A stretch of DNA of 64,000 bases from Erythrobacter sp. YT30. GTDB taxonomy: Bacteria; Pseudomonadota; Alphaproteobacteria; Sphingomonadales; Sphingomonadaceae. The stretch is taken from the NCBI RefSeq assembly GCF_001542875.1, contig NZ_LMAF01000002.1:1-64000 (forward strand), written 5' to 3'. Below the pieces are notes generated by a model. It had not been told where the DNA came from. It saw only the letters and a list, made by a program, of their open reading frames with translations, and made no database searches. How positions within the stretch are numbered: the first letter of the stretch is position 1; each line of letters opens with the position of its first letter. Positions 27,347 through 38,542 of this stretch are shown in pieces. Both the position numbers and the translations under genes were made by a program.

Positions 27347-27901
27347 GTGGATAATTCCGCCGGTATTCAGGCAAGCCTGCCAGGGCGTTACGCCTCAGCC
27401 CTCTTCGATTTGGCGAGTGAGAATGGCACCGTCACCGCTGTCGAGAGTGATCTCGATACGCTGGATGCAGCCCTTTCCGAATCCGCCGAACTCGAAACGG
27501 TCACAACCAACCCGCAATTGTCACGCGATGAACAAGGCAGCGCGATTGCTGCCCTCGCTTCGCATCTTGGCCTTTCAGAACTCACCACCAATTTCCTCGG
27601 CGTGCTTGCCGGCAATCGCCGCCTCGGCGCGCTATCGAGCATGATCAAGGCGTTCAAGACAATTGCCGCCAATCAGCGCGGCGAAGTGACCGCGACTGTC
27701 ACCAGCGCGCACCCTTTGTCTGACAAGCAGCTCAGCACGCTCAAAGACAAGCTGACGGCCCGCCAGGGTCGCACTGTTATGCTGACATCACACGTTGATC
27801 CCGACCTGTTGGGCGGGCTCGTTGTTACCATCGGATCAGAGCGCATTGACGCCTCGATCCGCACCCGCCTCAATTCTCTTTCGCAGGCTATGAAAGCCTG
27901 A
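27347..27901 (+). CDS. atpH: F1-ATPase delta subunit
   Basis: A 184-residue OSCP/delta subunit that links F1 to the peripheral stalk. The N-terminal helices ([15 protein letters not shown]) and the C-terminal [28 protein letters not shown] block are typical. It starts with GTG at 27347, preceded by AAAGGACAC. It is the first gene of atpHAGDC; the Fo genes are not in this window, as is usual in alphaproteobacteria. The 247 bases before it should hold the operon promoter. Confidence 0.96.
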   Translation: MDNSAGIQASLPGRYASALFDLASENGTVTAVESDLDTLDAALSESAELETVTTNPQLSRDEQGSAIAALASHLGLSELTTNFLGVLAGNRRLGALSSMIKAFKTIAANQRGEVTATVTSAHPLSDKQLSTLKDKLTARQGRTVMLTSHVDPDLLGGLVVTIGSERIDASIRTRLNSLSQAMKA

Positions 27902-27920
27902 TCATTCGTTTTGGCCATGA

Positions 27921-29471
<1,551 letters not shown>

Positions 29472-29477
29472 ACTAGC

Positions 29478-29558
29478 CGTCATCCCAGCGAAAGCTGGGA
29501 TCGCTAACCGCCGGGTCGGACCTGGCAGAACCAGATCCCAGCTTTCGCTGGGATGACG
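29478..29558. repeat. 81-base inverted repeat (REP-like hairpin) between atpA and atpG
   Basis: Arms of 25 bases (29478-29502 and 29534-29558) are exact reverse complements around a 31-base spacer. Each arm can also fold by itself: TCCCAGC-GAAA-GCTGGGA is a 7-bp stem with a GAAA tetraloop. This core is well known as a dispersed repeat in proteobacterial genomes. It begins 6 bases after the atpA stop and ends 4 bases before the GGAG ribosome site of atpG, so transcripts reading through must pass it. It may attenuate, terminate or stabilise the atpHA message. Confidence 0.9.
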
Positions 29559-29574
29559 AATTGGAGAAAATTGG

Positions 29575-30444
29575 GTGCCCTCACTCAAGGAACTCAAGGA
29601 TCGGATCGGGTCGGTCAAATCGACCCAGAAGATCACCAAGGCAAAGCAGATGGTTGCCGCGGCCAAATTGCGCCGTGCGCAGGCTGCCGCTGAAGCCGCG
29701 CGTCCATATCAGGAGCGTCTGGCAGCTGTCATGGCCTCGCTCGCGGGCAAGGTTTCAGGCGACAGCGCGCCAAAGCTGCTTGCTGGAACCGGATCGGACA
29801 AGCGCAATTTGCTGGTTGTCGTCAATACCGACAAGGGCCTGTGCGGCGGTTTGAACTCCAACCTCGTCAAGGCCGCAAAAGCCAAGGCGCAGGAACTTCT
29901 CGCTGAAGGAAAATCGGTCGAATTTTACCTAGTCGGTAAAAAAGGCCGCGCACCGCTGAAGCGCGATTACGCGGATGAGATCACCGGCGGATACGATACG
30001 TCGAATGTCAAAACCCCCGGCTTTGACGAAGCCGATGCGATTGCCGCTGAACTCATTGAGATGTTTGAAAACGGCGCGTTCGATGTCGCGCACCTTGTTT
30101 TCCCGACATTCAAATCCGCACTCGCTCAGGATCCGACTATCAACCAGCTGATCCCCGTCCCTTCTGCTGACGTGGCCGAAGAAAGCGACGCGGTTGTCGA
30201 ATACGAGCCGGGCGAAGAGGAAATCCTCGAAGAATTGCTGCCACGCTATGTGAAGACGCAAATCTTCGGAGCGCTGCTGGAGCGTGAAGCATCAGAGCAA
30301 GGCGCTTCGATGACAGCGATGGACAACGCCACGCGCAACGCAGGCGATCTCATCAACAAGCTGACGATCCAATACAACCGCAGCCGTCAGGCCGCGATCA
30401 CCACCGAACTTATCGAAATTATTGCTGGCGCAGAAGCGCTGTAA
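29575..30444 (+). CDS. atpG: F1-ATPase gamma subunit
   Basis: A 289-residue central rotor-shaft subunit. The N-terminal helix ([20 protein letters not shown]) and the C-terminal helix with [13 protein letters not shown] are conserved. An acidic insertion near residues 198-222 ([19 protein letters not shown]) is alphaproteobacteria-like. It starts with GTG at 29575 and has GGAG 8 bases upstream, immediately after the hairpin repeat. Confidence 0.97.
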   Translation: MPSLKELKDRIGSVKSTQKITKAKQMVAAAKLRRAQAAAEAARPYQERLAAVMASLAGKVSGDSAPKLLAGTGSDKRNLLVVVNTDKGLCGGLNSNLVKAAKAKAQELLAEGKSVEFYLVGKKGRAPLKRDYADEITGGYDTSNVKTPGFDEADAIAAELIEMFENGAFDVAHLVFPTFKSALAQDPTINQLIPVPSADVAEESDAVVEYEPGEEEILEELLPRYVKTQIFGALLEREASEQGASMTAMDNATRNAGDLINKLTIQYNRSRQAAITTELIEIIAGAEAL

Positions 30445-31923
<1,479 letters not shown>

Positions 31924-31929
31924 AAGACA

Positions 31930-32112
31930 ATGACGGATACGCTCGACCTGGCAGACTGCGTCAACACGCACTGCCCCTGGTCGGGTGATCCGGTGTCAGC
32001 AGACAGCCTGACGATCTATCGCGGCAAGGTGGTTGGTTTTTGCAATCCAGGCTGCCGCGACAAATTTGAAAAAGCCGCCGCGCAATTCGATGCGGCTATG
32101 CAAGGAAACTGA
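31930..32112 (+). CDS. small TRASH/YHS-like Cys protein in the ATP synthase operon
   Basis: A 60-residue protein lying 6 bases after atpD and 2 bases before atpC. Cys15, Cys38 and Cys42 have the spacing C-x22-C-x3-C of TRASH/YHS metal-binding domains, and [15 protein letters not shown] matches the conserved end of that fold. The chain is essentially the domain alone. Its role beside F1 genes is unknown; metal sensing or metal delivery is a guess from the fold. It is not a known F1 subunit. Confidence 0.75.
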   Translation: MTDTLDLADCVNTHCPWSGDPVSADSLTIYRGKVVGFCNPGCRDKFEKAAAQFDAAMQGN

Positions 32113-32114
32113 AG

Positions 32115-32372
32115 ATGGCTCTCCACTTCGAACTCGTAACGCCCGCTAAGCTGGTCCGCTCAGAAGACGTCCACATGGTCGTCGTGCCCGGCAGTGACGG
32201 CGAATTCGGCGTGCTCGAAGGCCATGCGCCCTTCATGAGCACGATCCGTGACGGCGACGTGCAGGTTTTCAAATCCGAGGGCGCTGCGCCCGAAACGATT
32301 GCTGTAAAGGGCGGCTTTGCCGAAGTCGGCGAGAATGGCCTGACTGTGCTTGCGGAGCATGTTGAGGGTTAA
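32115..32372 (+). CDS. atpC: F1-ATPase epsilon subunit, N-terminal domain only
   Basis: An 85-residue protein covering only the beta-sandwich domain of epsilon (residues 1-85: [49 protein letters not shown]). The C-terminal helical hairpin that inhibits ATP hydrolysis in E. coli (about 50 residues) is missing. The end is a clean stop, not a frameshift, so this is probably the native form. It is the last gene of the operon. Confidence 0.93.
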   Translation: MALHFELVTPAKLVRSEDVHMVVVPGSDGEFGVLEGHAPFMSTIRDGDVQVFKSEGAAPETIAVKGGFAEVGENGLTVLAEHVEG

Positions 32373-32472
32373 GCGCTCTCGCCACGCATGGGACATCGCG
32401 TCACAAAGGCGCTTGTTCTCACTCTTTCCGAATTAGGGAAATACTAACGCGATTATGGTTAAGGCTTTCTGA

Positions 32473-33525
32473 GTGAAAGCCTTGGACTCTGTCGTGACGA
32501 CAACAACTCTTAGCCAGCCAAGCCAGCGTAGCGCGATCGCGATGCCCAGTTTCGGGTTAAGCTTGATCGTGTGCGCTGCACTCATCCATTTTATCGCTGC
32601 TCTGAACATCGGACGGCGCCCAATATCGTCATACATCACGACGAGCTGGATCATCGAGATATTCGCGTTCCTCATGATACCATTTACGCTTTGGTTTTTG
32701 TTCAAGGTCTTCGAAGCCATCCAGCGCAAAGCACCCAGCCCGTTTGGGTACATCGCGGAAGCATTCATGCGCGATCGCAGGCGCTTTATGACGGCAGCAG
32801 TCCTGTTTGGCTGCTATGCTCTGGTCAACCGTTCATATCGGGCCATCAAAGTCGGCATCCCGCGGATCGAGGATTTTTGGGCGGACCCTATGTTTGCCGA
32901 ATGGGACAGGGCGATCTTTGGCACTGATCCATGGACCATTACGCATACCCTTATCGGGCAGACGGGCACCGAATTCATCGATGTCGCCTATTCGTCCTGG
33001 TTCCTCGTCATTCTGCTGGTCTATGTGCTTGCTGCGTTTTCCGCGGATCGCGTTTTTCAATTGCGCGCCACCTTCACTTATCTGCTTGTGTGGATCCTGC
33101 TCGGCAATCTACTCGCAGTTGTGTGGTCGAGTGCAGGCCCGGTTTATTACGAGCATTTCTTCGGCGATCCGCAGTTCGCGCCGCTTATGGAGCGTTTGAA
33201 CACCTACGATCTGAAGGCGCTTAGGATACAGGATTTTCTGCTATCCAGCACTGGCGATGAAATGATCGGCACTGGCATCAGCGCAATGCCGTCCATTCAC
33301 TGCGCGATGACGATGCTGATTGTGATCCTCGCTTGGGAGCGGCGCGGTTTTGGGATCGTGTTTTTGGCAGCGCTGGCCTACCATGCCGTCACGCTGGTCG
33401 GCTCAGTGCATCTGGCTTGGCATTATGCGGTTGATGGATTGGTATCCTCTGCGCTCGTGCCCATTATCTGGTTTAGCGTGAAGGCGCTCATCCGTGATGA
33501 TCAAGTCGGCGAAAATGGTAGGTAG
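32473..33525 (+). CDS. PAP2-superfamily integral membrane protein (PAP2_3/Aur1-like)
   Basis: A 350-residue membrane protein with about six hydrophobic segments. The phosphatase motifs have the form found in the PAP2_3 group: PSIH at 273-276 in place of PSGH, and H317-x3-D321 in HLAWHYAVDG. That group includes inositol phosphorylceramide synthases as well as undefined lipid phosphatases, which is notable in a lineage known for glycosphingolipids. The start is a GTG at 32473. An ATGGTTAA motif lies 10 bases upstream. The substrate is unknown. Confidence 0.78.
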   Translation: MKALDSVVTTTTLSQPSQRSAIAMPSFGLSLIVCAALIHFIAALNIGRRPISSYITTSWIIEIFAFLMIPFTLWFLFKVFEAIQRKAPSPFGYIAEAFMRDRRRFMTAAVLFGCYALVNRSYRAIKVGIPRIEDFWADPMFAEWDRAIFGTDPWTITHTLIGQTGTEFIDVAYSSWFLVILLVYVLAAFSADRVFQLRATFTYLLVWILLGNLLAVVWSSAGPVYYEHFFGDPQFAPLMERLNTYDLKALRIQDFLLSSTGDEMIGTGISAMPSIHCAMTMLIVILAWERRGFGIVFLAALAYHAVTLVGSVHLAWHYAVDGLVSSALVPIIWFSVKALIRDDQVGENGR

Positions 33526-33563
33526 CTCATAACGCCCCTGGCCAACCATCGGGTTTTCACACG

Positions 33564-34052
33564 CTACGGCAATTGTTGTTGCACCCAATTGCCAATGTCG
33601 TTCAAGTGTTCGGGTTTCGCATTCACAGCCGCTTCTTGCATGATGGAGGCTAGGGTCTTCACTTTGAGTGCATCGCGATAGACACGTTCCGCTTCTGCAA
33701 AAGCGGCAGCTATCTCGCATGGGCGTTTGCAGTCTGTCCGCTTCAAACCACACGGGCCGTTTTGGCGAATTTCAGTACAGCGGAAAGCCGGCTTAGGTCC
33801 TTCAATCGCCAGCACGATGTCGAGCAGGGTGATATCATCAGGTGTCTTTGCTAGGCGGTATCCCCCGCTCTTCCCTCGCACCGATTCCACCACTCCTGCC
33901 CGGCGGAGCAATTGCATCTGCTTTGACAGGTAGGCCGAAGGAACCTCGAAAAAGTCAGCAAGTACATCCACAGCAAGGCCCCTACCCGGCGGTAGCAGGG
34001 CAATCACTGTGCAGATGTGAGTGGTCCATTCTACGCCTTTCGCGATCTGCAC
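33564..34052 (-). CDS. Rrf2 family transcriptional regulator
   Basis: A 162-residue winged-helix regulator of the Rrf2 family (IscR, NsrR, RsrR relatives). The DNA-binding part includes FFEVPSAYLSKQMQLLRRAGVVESVRGKSGGYRLA (about residues 35-67). Cys92, Cys101, Cys108 and Cys112 lie where the family binds an iron-sulfur cluster, though the spacing differs from IscR and there is a fourth Cys. It starts with GTG at 34052, divergent from a membrane protein gene, and shares with it a symmetric operator-like region; it probably controls that gene. Confidence 0.9.
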   Translation of the reverse strand: MQIAKGVEWTTHICTVIALLPPGRGLAVDVLADFFEVPSAYLSKQMQLLRRAGVVESVRGKSGGYRLAKTPDDITLLDIVLAIEGPKPAFRCTEIRQNGPCGLKRTDCKRPCEIAAAFAEAERVYRDALKVKTLASIMQEAAVNAKPEHLNDIGNWVQQQLP

Positions 34053-34058
34053 GCTTGA

Positions 34059-34108
34059 CTCCTTAATCGGACATTCTTTATCCGGATAATATATATCCGA
34101 TTAAGGAG
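34059..34108. promoter_or_regulatory. nested symmetric operator between the Rrf2 gene and the membrane protein gene
   Basis: A perfect 13-bp inverted repeat (34059-34071 and 34096-34108; arm TCCGATTAAGGAG read outward to each gene) flanks a central 12-base palindrome TTATCCGGATAA (34078-34089) and an AT-rich ATATAT stretch. The AAGGAG at the end of each arm is also the ribosome site of the gene on that side. The repeated TCCG/CGGA core is a good candidate for Rrf2 binding and for joint control of both genes. Confidence 0.6.
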
Positions 34109-34115
34109 AACTGCC

Positions 34116-34748
34116 ATGTCCCTCGCGGCGAAGCAAGCGCACAAAAGGATCGCTATCCTGATCGGAGTTTTCCTGGCCGTTCATTTCTCGGCACACCTTG
34201 CCGCAATCGCCGGGATCGACGCGCAGGACCAAGTGCTGCGATGGGGCCGCGCGGTGTATCGCATTCCTGCGGTCGAGATCGCCCTTGTAGTAGCGCTGGC
34301 AGCGCAAGTAGCGGTCGGGTTCAAGCTGCTCGGACAGATCAGACGACGTAAACGCAAGGATTTCTGGCACCGCGCGCAGTTTCTCAGCGCTTGTTATCTG
34401 GCGTTTTTCATCGTCATGCACACCAGCGCTGCCTTATCCACCCGGCTAGGTATTGTCACCGGCACCGCCCTTGATACGAATTTCTACTGGGCGGCAGGAA
34501 CGCTCGTCCTTGACCCTCTGCGATTTGGGTTTGCGCCCTACTACATGTTTGCAGTGATCGCGCTCGTGACCCATCTGATTTCAGCTCTTCACTTTCGAGG
34601 CGCGCGCCGCTGGCACGGCTATGCTCTTGCCATCGGCCCCATCGCCGGTGCGCTTATCGTTGCGGCCTATGGCGGAGCGTTTTATGCGATTGAGCAGCCC
34701 GATCCACACAGAGAATACTTTGCGTTATTTCCTGGCGTTGAACCTTGA
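34116..34748 (+). CDS. cytochrome-b-like integral membrane protein of unknown function
   Basis: A 210-residue protein with about five transmembrane segments (10-32, 51-72, 88-108, 140-160, 168-190). Histidines lie in membrane helices at 23, 27, 102, 153 and 159, a pattern like haem-b anchors such as those of succinate dehydrogenase, but I cannot place it in a named family. It has an AAGGAG ribosome site and is divergent from the Rrf2 gene, so it is probably its target. A redox or nitric-oxide-related role is only a suggestion. Confidence 0.7.
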   Translation: MSLAAKQAHKRIAILIGVFLAVHFSAHLAAIAGIDAQDQVLRWGRAVYRIPAVEIALVVALAAQVAVGFKLLGQIRRRKRKDFWHRAQFLSACYLAFFIVMHTSAALSTRLGIVTGTALDTNFYWAAGTLVLDPLRFGFAPYYMFAVIALVTHLISALHFRGARRWHGYALAIGPIAGALIVAAYGGAFYAIEQPDPHREYFALFPGVEP

Positions 34749-34841
34749 GAAAAACTCACTCCCGTCCGCCACAAAAGCGCCTTCACAAACGCCCCCTTCC
34801 CCGGCAAAACGCAACTATTCCATCCTCCGGGGAGAGACCAC

Positions 34842-37022
34842 TTGAACTTCACGTCCAAAATCGCTCTGGCAGCCGCCATGAGCATTACCGCAACGAGCGC
34901 CGCTAGCGCCGCCGACAATCACTCTGACAAAACCGAATTGGAAGCAGCCGCGGATGATGGCGTTCCTGGGCCTGAACAAGACCCGTTTATCTGGCTAGAA
35001 GAAGCGCGCAGCGATGAAGCGCTCGCCTGGGTTGAATCGGAAAACGAGCGCACGCTCGGCGTGCTCGAAGCGGATCCGCGCTTTGAAGAACTGAAAGCTG
35101 AAGCGCTCGCGATCTACGACAGCGAAGATCGCATTCCCTATGTCAGCTTTCGCCCCGATGGCCTCTATAATTTCTGGCAGGACAAAGAAAATCCCAAGGG
35201 CTTGCTGCGACGCACGACGCTTGAAAGCTACCAGACTGATGATCCTGAATGGGAAATCCTGCTCGATGTCGACGCGCTTGCCGAAAAGGACGGCAAGGAA
35301 TGGGTTTACAAGGGTTCAACCTGTCTGCCGCCTGCTCTAAATAAATGCATGATCGCATTGAGCGATGGCGGTGAAGACGCGACCATCATGCGTGAGTTTG
35401 ATACGAGCACCGGCGAATTCGTCGAAGGCGGATTTGAACTGCCTGAAAAAAGCCAGGGCGGCATCCAATGGGTCGATGAAGACACGCTATTCGTAAGCCG
35501 TGATTTCGGTGAAGGCACGCTGACGGACAGCGAATACCCTTTCACCACGCGCGCCTGGAAGCGTGGTACCGATCTTTCCGAGGCCAAGGAGATCTATCGC
35601 GGCGAACCAAGCGATGTATGGGCCAGTGCAACGCTGGTGCGCGATGCAACGGGAGAAATTCACGCGACCACAGCCTTTCGCGGCACCAGTTTCCATGAGC
35701 GTGAGAATTACTGGCTCAATCCTGAAAACTTTGAGTGGGTGAAGCTCGACATGCCATTGAAGGCTTCGCTTTACGGCATTGTCGATGATCACATGCTGTT
35801 CACGACTGATGTCGATTGGACCGTGGGCGATCAGACATTCCCTGCCGACAGCCTAATCGCGGCTGATCTCGCCGAATGGAAAAAGGACCCCAATGCAGCG
35901 GCAAAAACACTCGTCTGGGCACCGGGCGAGCGGCAGACGAAACGCGGCGGCGCGATCACAGCGGGCGCCTTGTATGTGGGAATGCTCGACAATGTCGTCG
36001 GCAAGGTCTTGAAATTCAACTTCGAAGACGGCGCGTGGGTAAGTGAGGAAGTGGACCTGCCAAGCAACGCAACCGTAGGGATTGCAGCAAGCTCCACTGA
36101 GAGCGAGCAGATCATGTTCACGGTGACGGATTTCCTCAACCCCACCACGCTTTATTACACCGATGGGAGCGATGCTCCGGCGGTGCTGAAGACATCGCCA
36201 TCCTATTTTGACGCGGCGGGTATGGATGTCGAACAGCACGAAGCGGTGAGCAAGGATGGGACCAAGATCCCTTATTTCATCGTCAAGCCTGCCGGCATGG
36301 AGATGACTGGCGACACCGCCGTCCTTATGAGCGGGTACGGCGGTTTCCAGATACCGCGCCTCCCCGGCTATCTTGGCACAACGGGCAAGCTTTGGCTGGA
36401 GCGGGGCGGTGCCTATGTCCTCGCAAACCTACGTGGTGGCGGTGAATTCGGTCCTGAATGGCACCAAACAGCCATCCGTGAGAACAAGCAGCGCACTTGG
36501 GATGACTTTATCGCTGTGGGTGAGGATCTGGTTGAGCGAGGATTCACCTCTCCAGAACACCTAGGCATTCAAGGGGGGTCTCAAGGCGGACTGTTGGTCG
36601 GCACCGCATTTACCCAGCGTCCTGATCTGTTTGGCGCTGCCATTGTGCAGATCCCGCTGTTCGATATGCTGCGCTACCACCTGATCGGCAGAGGCGCATC
36701 GTGGATTGGTGAATACGGTGATCCGCGCATCCCGGAACAGCGTGCATGGATTGAAGGATATTCGCCATATCAGAAGATTGTGGAAGGCGTTGACTACCCC
36801 ACGCCGTTCCTCTGGGCATCCACCGCTGACGACCGCACACACCCCGCTCACGCCCGCAAAGGGGCCGCGCGTCTTAAGGAACTTGGCCAGCCCTATTTTT
36901 ACTTTGAAGATATGACCGGAGGACACTCTGGCGGGGTTGATAATGAGCAGCGCGCAAAGCTTCAGGCATTGCAATATGTATACTTGATGCGGCGTCTTAT
37001 GGATGCGCGTGAGGGCGGTTAA
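34842..37022 (+). CDS. prolyl oligopeptidase family serine peptidase (S9), exported
   Basis: A 726-residue S9 peptidase. It has a signal peptide (ALAAAMSITATSAASAADN, cleavage near 24), an N-terminal beta-propeller, and a C-terminal alpha/beta-hydrolase with Ser580 (GGSQGG), Asp663 or Asp664 (STADDRTHPAH) and His695 (GGHSGG). These enzymes cleave short peptides, often after proline. The start is TTG at 34842 behind GGGGAGAG. Export makes a periplasmic role in peptide scavenging likely. A strong terminator follows. Confidence 0.92.
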   Translation: MNFTSKIALAAAMSITATSAASAADNHSDKTELEAAADDGVPGPEQDPFIWLEEARSDEALAWVESENERTLGVLEADPRFEELKAEALAIYDSEDRIPYVSFRPDGLYNFWQDKENPKGLLRRTTLESYQTDDPEWEILLDVDALAEKDGKEWVYKGSTCLPPALNKCMIALSDGGEDATIMREFDTSTGEFVEGGFELPEKSQGGIQWVDEDTLFVSRDFGEGTLTDSEYPFTTRAWKRGTDLSEAKEIYRGEPSDVWASATLVRDATGEIHATTAFRGTSFHERENYWLNPENFEWVKLDMPLKASLYGIVDDHMLFTTDVDWTVGDQTFPADSLIAADLAEWKKDPNAAAKTLVWAPGERQTKRGGAITAGALYVGMLDNVVGKVLKFNFEDGAWVSEEVDLPSNATVGIAASSTESEQIMFTVTDFLNPTTLYYTDGSDAPAVLKTSPSYFDAAGMDVEQHEAVSKDGTKIPYFIVKPAGMEMTGDTAVLMSGYGGFQIPRLPGYLGTTGKLWLERGGAYVLANLRGGGEFGPEWHQTAIRENKQRTWDDFIAVGEDLVERGFTSPEHLGIQGGSQGGLLVGTAFTQRPDLFGAAIVQIPLFDMLRYHLIGRGASWIGEYGDPRIPEQRAWIEGYSPYQKIVEGVDYPTPFLWASTADDRTHPAHARKGAARLKELGQPYFYFEDMTGGHSGGVDNEQRAKLQALQYVYLMRRLMDAREGG

Positions 37023-37048
37023 CTTCCTAAGATAACAACGAAAAATCG

Positions 37049-37081
37049 GGCCTCGGCGTTACGCGCGCCGGGGCCTTTTTC
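37049..37081 (+). terminator. rho-independent terminator after the S9 peptidase gene
   Basis: A 10-bp GC-rich stem (37049-37058 with 37066-37075, one T-G pair) with a 7-base loop is followed by TTTTT. It sits 27 bases after the peptidase stop and separates that transcript from sciP. Confidence 0.85.
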
Positions 37082-37147
37082 GTTCAGATGTAAAATTATT
37101 CGACAGTTTACCCTCACTTCATCGCAGGCAAAGCACGGGGGGCGTCA

Positions 37148-37166
37148 TTAAAGCGAAATTAACCAT
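37148..37166 (+). promoter_or_regulatory. CtrA-type box upstream of sciP
   Basis: TTAA (37148-37151), seven bases, TTAA (37159-37162) exactly fits the TTAA-N7-TTAA consensus of CtrA, and the second half extends to TTAACCAT. It lies about 75 bases before the sciP start. CtrA activates sciP in Caulobacter, so the placement is biologically expected; binding itself is inferred. Confidence 0.6.
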
Positions 37167-37240
37167 GTTTGGCAGGCTCTGGTTAAATGCGTTCCCACGA
37201 AATCGTTCACGGCACGGGGGCCAACGAAGGAGAATATGAA

Positions 37241-37492
37241 ATGACGTACCCCAATCACATGTCGATGGCTGAAGTCATCAAAAGCTATGGCCTGCCAAAA
37301 AGCCACAAGGTCCACTGGTCAAAAACGCGTAAAGCAGACGTCGTGCGTGCAGTTCACGATCGCGCCATCAGCTTTCACGAAGCGCGTGACCGGTATCTCT
37401 TGAGCCGTAGTGAGTTCGAACAATGGGAACGCGAATGCGGCGTTGCCAACATCGAAACAACAGATCGCGCTAACACCCTCGAGCGCGCCTGA
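37241..37492 (+). CDS. sciP: SciP-like CtrA inhibitor (DUF1153)
   Basis: An 83-residue helix-turn-helix protein of the DUF1153 family, whose Caulobacter member SciP binds CtrA and blocks activation of its targets. The HWSKTRKADVVRAVHDRAISFHEA segment (from about residue 24) and the SRSEFEQWERE end are the family signature. The start at 37241 (MTYPNHMS) has AAGGAG upstream; an in-frame ATG at 37187 would add 18 residues without a ribosome site. A CtrA-type box upstream fits a feedback loop. Confidence 0.85.
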   Translation: MTYPNHMSMAEVIKSYGLPKSHKVHWSKTRKADVVRAVHDRAISFHEARDRYLLSRSEFEQWERECGVANIETTDRANTLERA

Positions 37493-37542
37493 GGCACAGC
37501 GCGGCTGGCTACCCCCTATATTGGCCTTCCTGGTAGGTCCAA

Positions 37543-38202
37543 TCAGTCAGCCGCGTCCTCAGCAACTTCGATAAGCACTTCATTGCGGCGAAGCGGCCCA
37601 GGCACCATGGGCGCATCGTAAAAAGCGTATTCGAAATCGCCTTTGGGCGTCAGGTTCTGGCTCGAGATCCAATCGGAAAGCAGCTTTTCCATATCTGCCA
37701 GATCATTGGCACTTCCATTGCCACTGAATTGCACCGCCGCAACGCGCCGAGCGGGAACACTACTTAGAGTTATATCCTCGGGCGGCGTTGGCAGGGTCTC
37801 CATCGTGAATTTGGATGGCATGACGAAGCGCATGCGCCATGTGTCTACCTCGGTTTCATTCTGGAGAACAGGCGATGTCATCGCGATTTTCTCGTTCTGA
37901 TCGACGCGATCCTGCAAAACGGGAGATGTCATTTCGATTTTCTCCCCGCCCTCGGGCCGATCCTGAGCGAAGATATACGCAGCAAGCCTTCGAAAGCTGC
38001 GCGAGCTGGCCTCCTGTCGCGATCCGGAATGCGTGACTTCAGCAACGATCATGGGTTCGTATTCACGCAGTTCGAACTCATCTTCCGATTTTACGACTGT
38101 GTGGTCAAGCACTTCAATATCCCGATATTGCGCATAGGCGACAGCAGCAACGCCCAGCGCGATTGCGCCCAATCCCAAACCGATCCATGTCTTCACACCC
38201 AT
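37543..38202 (-). CDS. SOUL-family haem-binding protein
   Basis: A 219-residue protein with an N-terminal membrane anchor or uncleaved signal (TWIGLGLGAIALGVAAVAYA) and a SOUL/HBP domain (EFELREYEPMIVAEV early; KIAMTSPVLQ twice; FVMPSKFTMETLPTPP). Family members bind haem or tetrapyrroles; the role in bacteria is unclear. The start at 38202 is chosen because AGGAG lies 8 bases before it; a GTG at 38211 is too close to that site. The anchor suggests a periplasmic domain. Confidence 0.88.
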   Translation of the reverse strand: MGVKTWIGLGLGAIALGVAAVAYAQYRDIEVLDHTVVKSEDEFELREYEPMIVAEVTHSGSRQEASSRSFRRLAAYIFAQDRPEGGEKIEMTSPVLQDRVDQNEKIAMTSPVLQNETEVDTWRMRFVMPSKFTMETLPTPPEDITLSSVPARRVAAVQFSGNGSANDLADMEKLLSDWISSQNLTPKGDFEYAFYDAPMVPGPLRRNEVLIEVAEDAAD

Positions 38203-38266
38203 TGCGCGCACTCCTGCTATTCTATTTATGAGCAGCTACGCGACGGATTGGTTCCCGGAATTCTGG

Positions 38267-38542
38267 CTATCGCCGCGTTGGCGCATGGAAATCGGGCGGC
38301 TTACTGGCGACCCACTTCACGAACTTCGCAATCGCTGGATGCGCGCGGACAAGCTCTGGATCATCGCCAATCCGGGCAAGCTCAGCATTGGTGTAGTTCG
38401 TATGAATTGCCTTGTGGCAGATGGGGTGGACTGGAACTGTCTCGCCTCCCCTCTTCGACTTCGGAACGGTGTGATGCCACTGGATTAGCGTTTCAAACGG
38501 TCGCCCGCAAAGCCAGCAGGTGAGATCGTCAGGATCGCTCAC
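38267..38542 (-). CDS. small HNH-type nuclease domain protein
   Basis: A 91-residue protein with an HNH/McrA-like zinc fold: Cys9 and Cys12 (CWLCG), the His pair 23-24 (WHHTVPKSKRGG), and Cys42 with His47 (PICHKAIH). The domain fills nearly the whole chain. Its start overlaps the glmU stop by 4 bases, so it is probably translated with glmU. The natural substrate is unknown; there is no partner methylase or restriction gene nearby. Confidence 0.8.
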   Translation of the reverse strand: MSDPDDLTCWLCGRPFETLIQWHHTVPKSKRGGETVPVHPICHKAIHTNYTNAELARIGDDPELVRAHPAIAKFVKWVASKPPDFHAPTRR

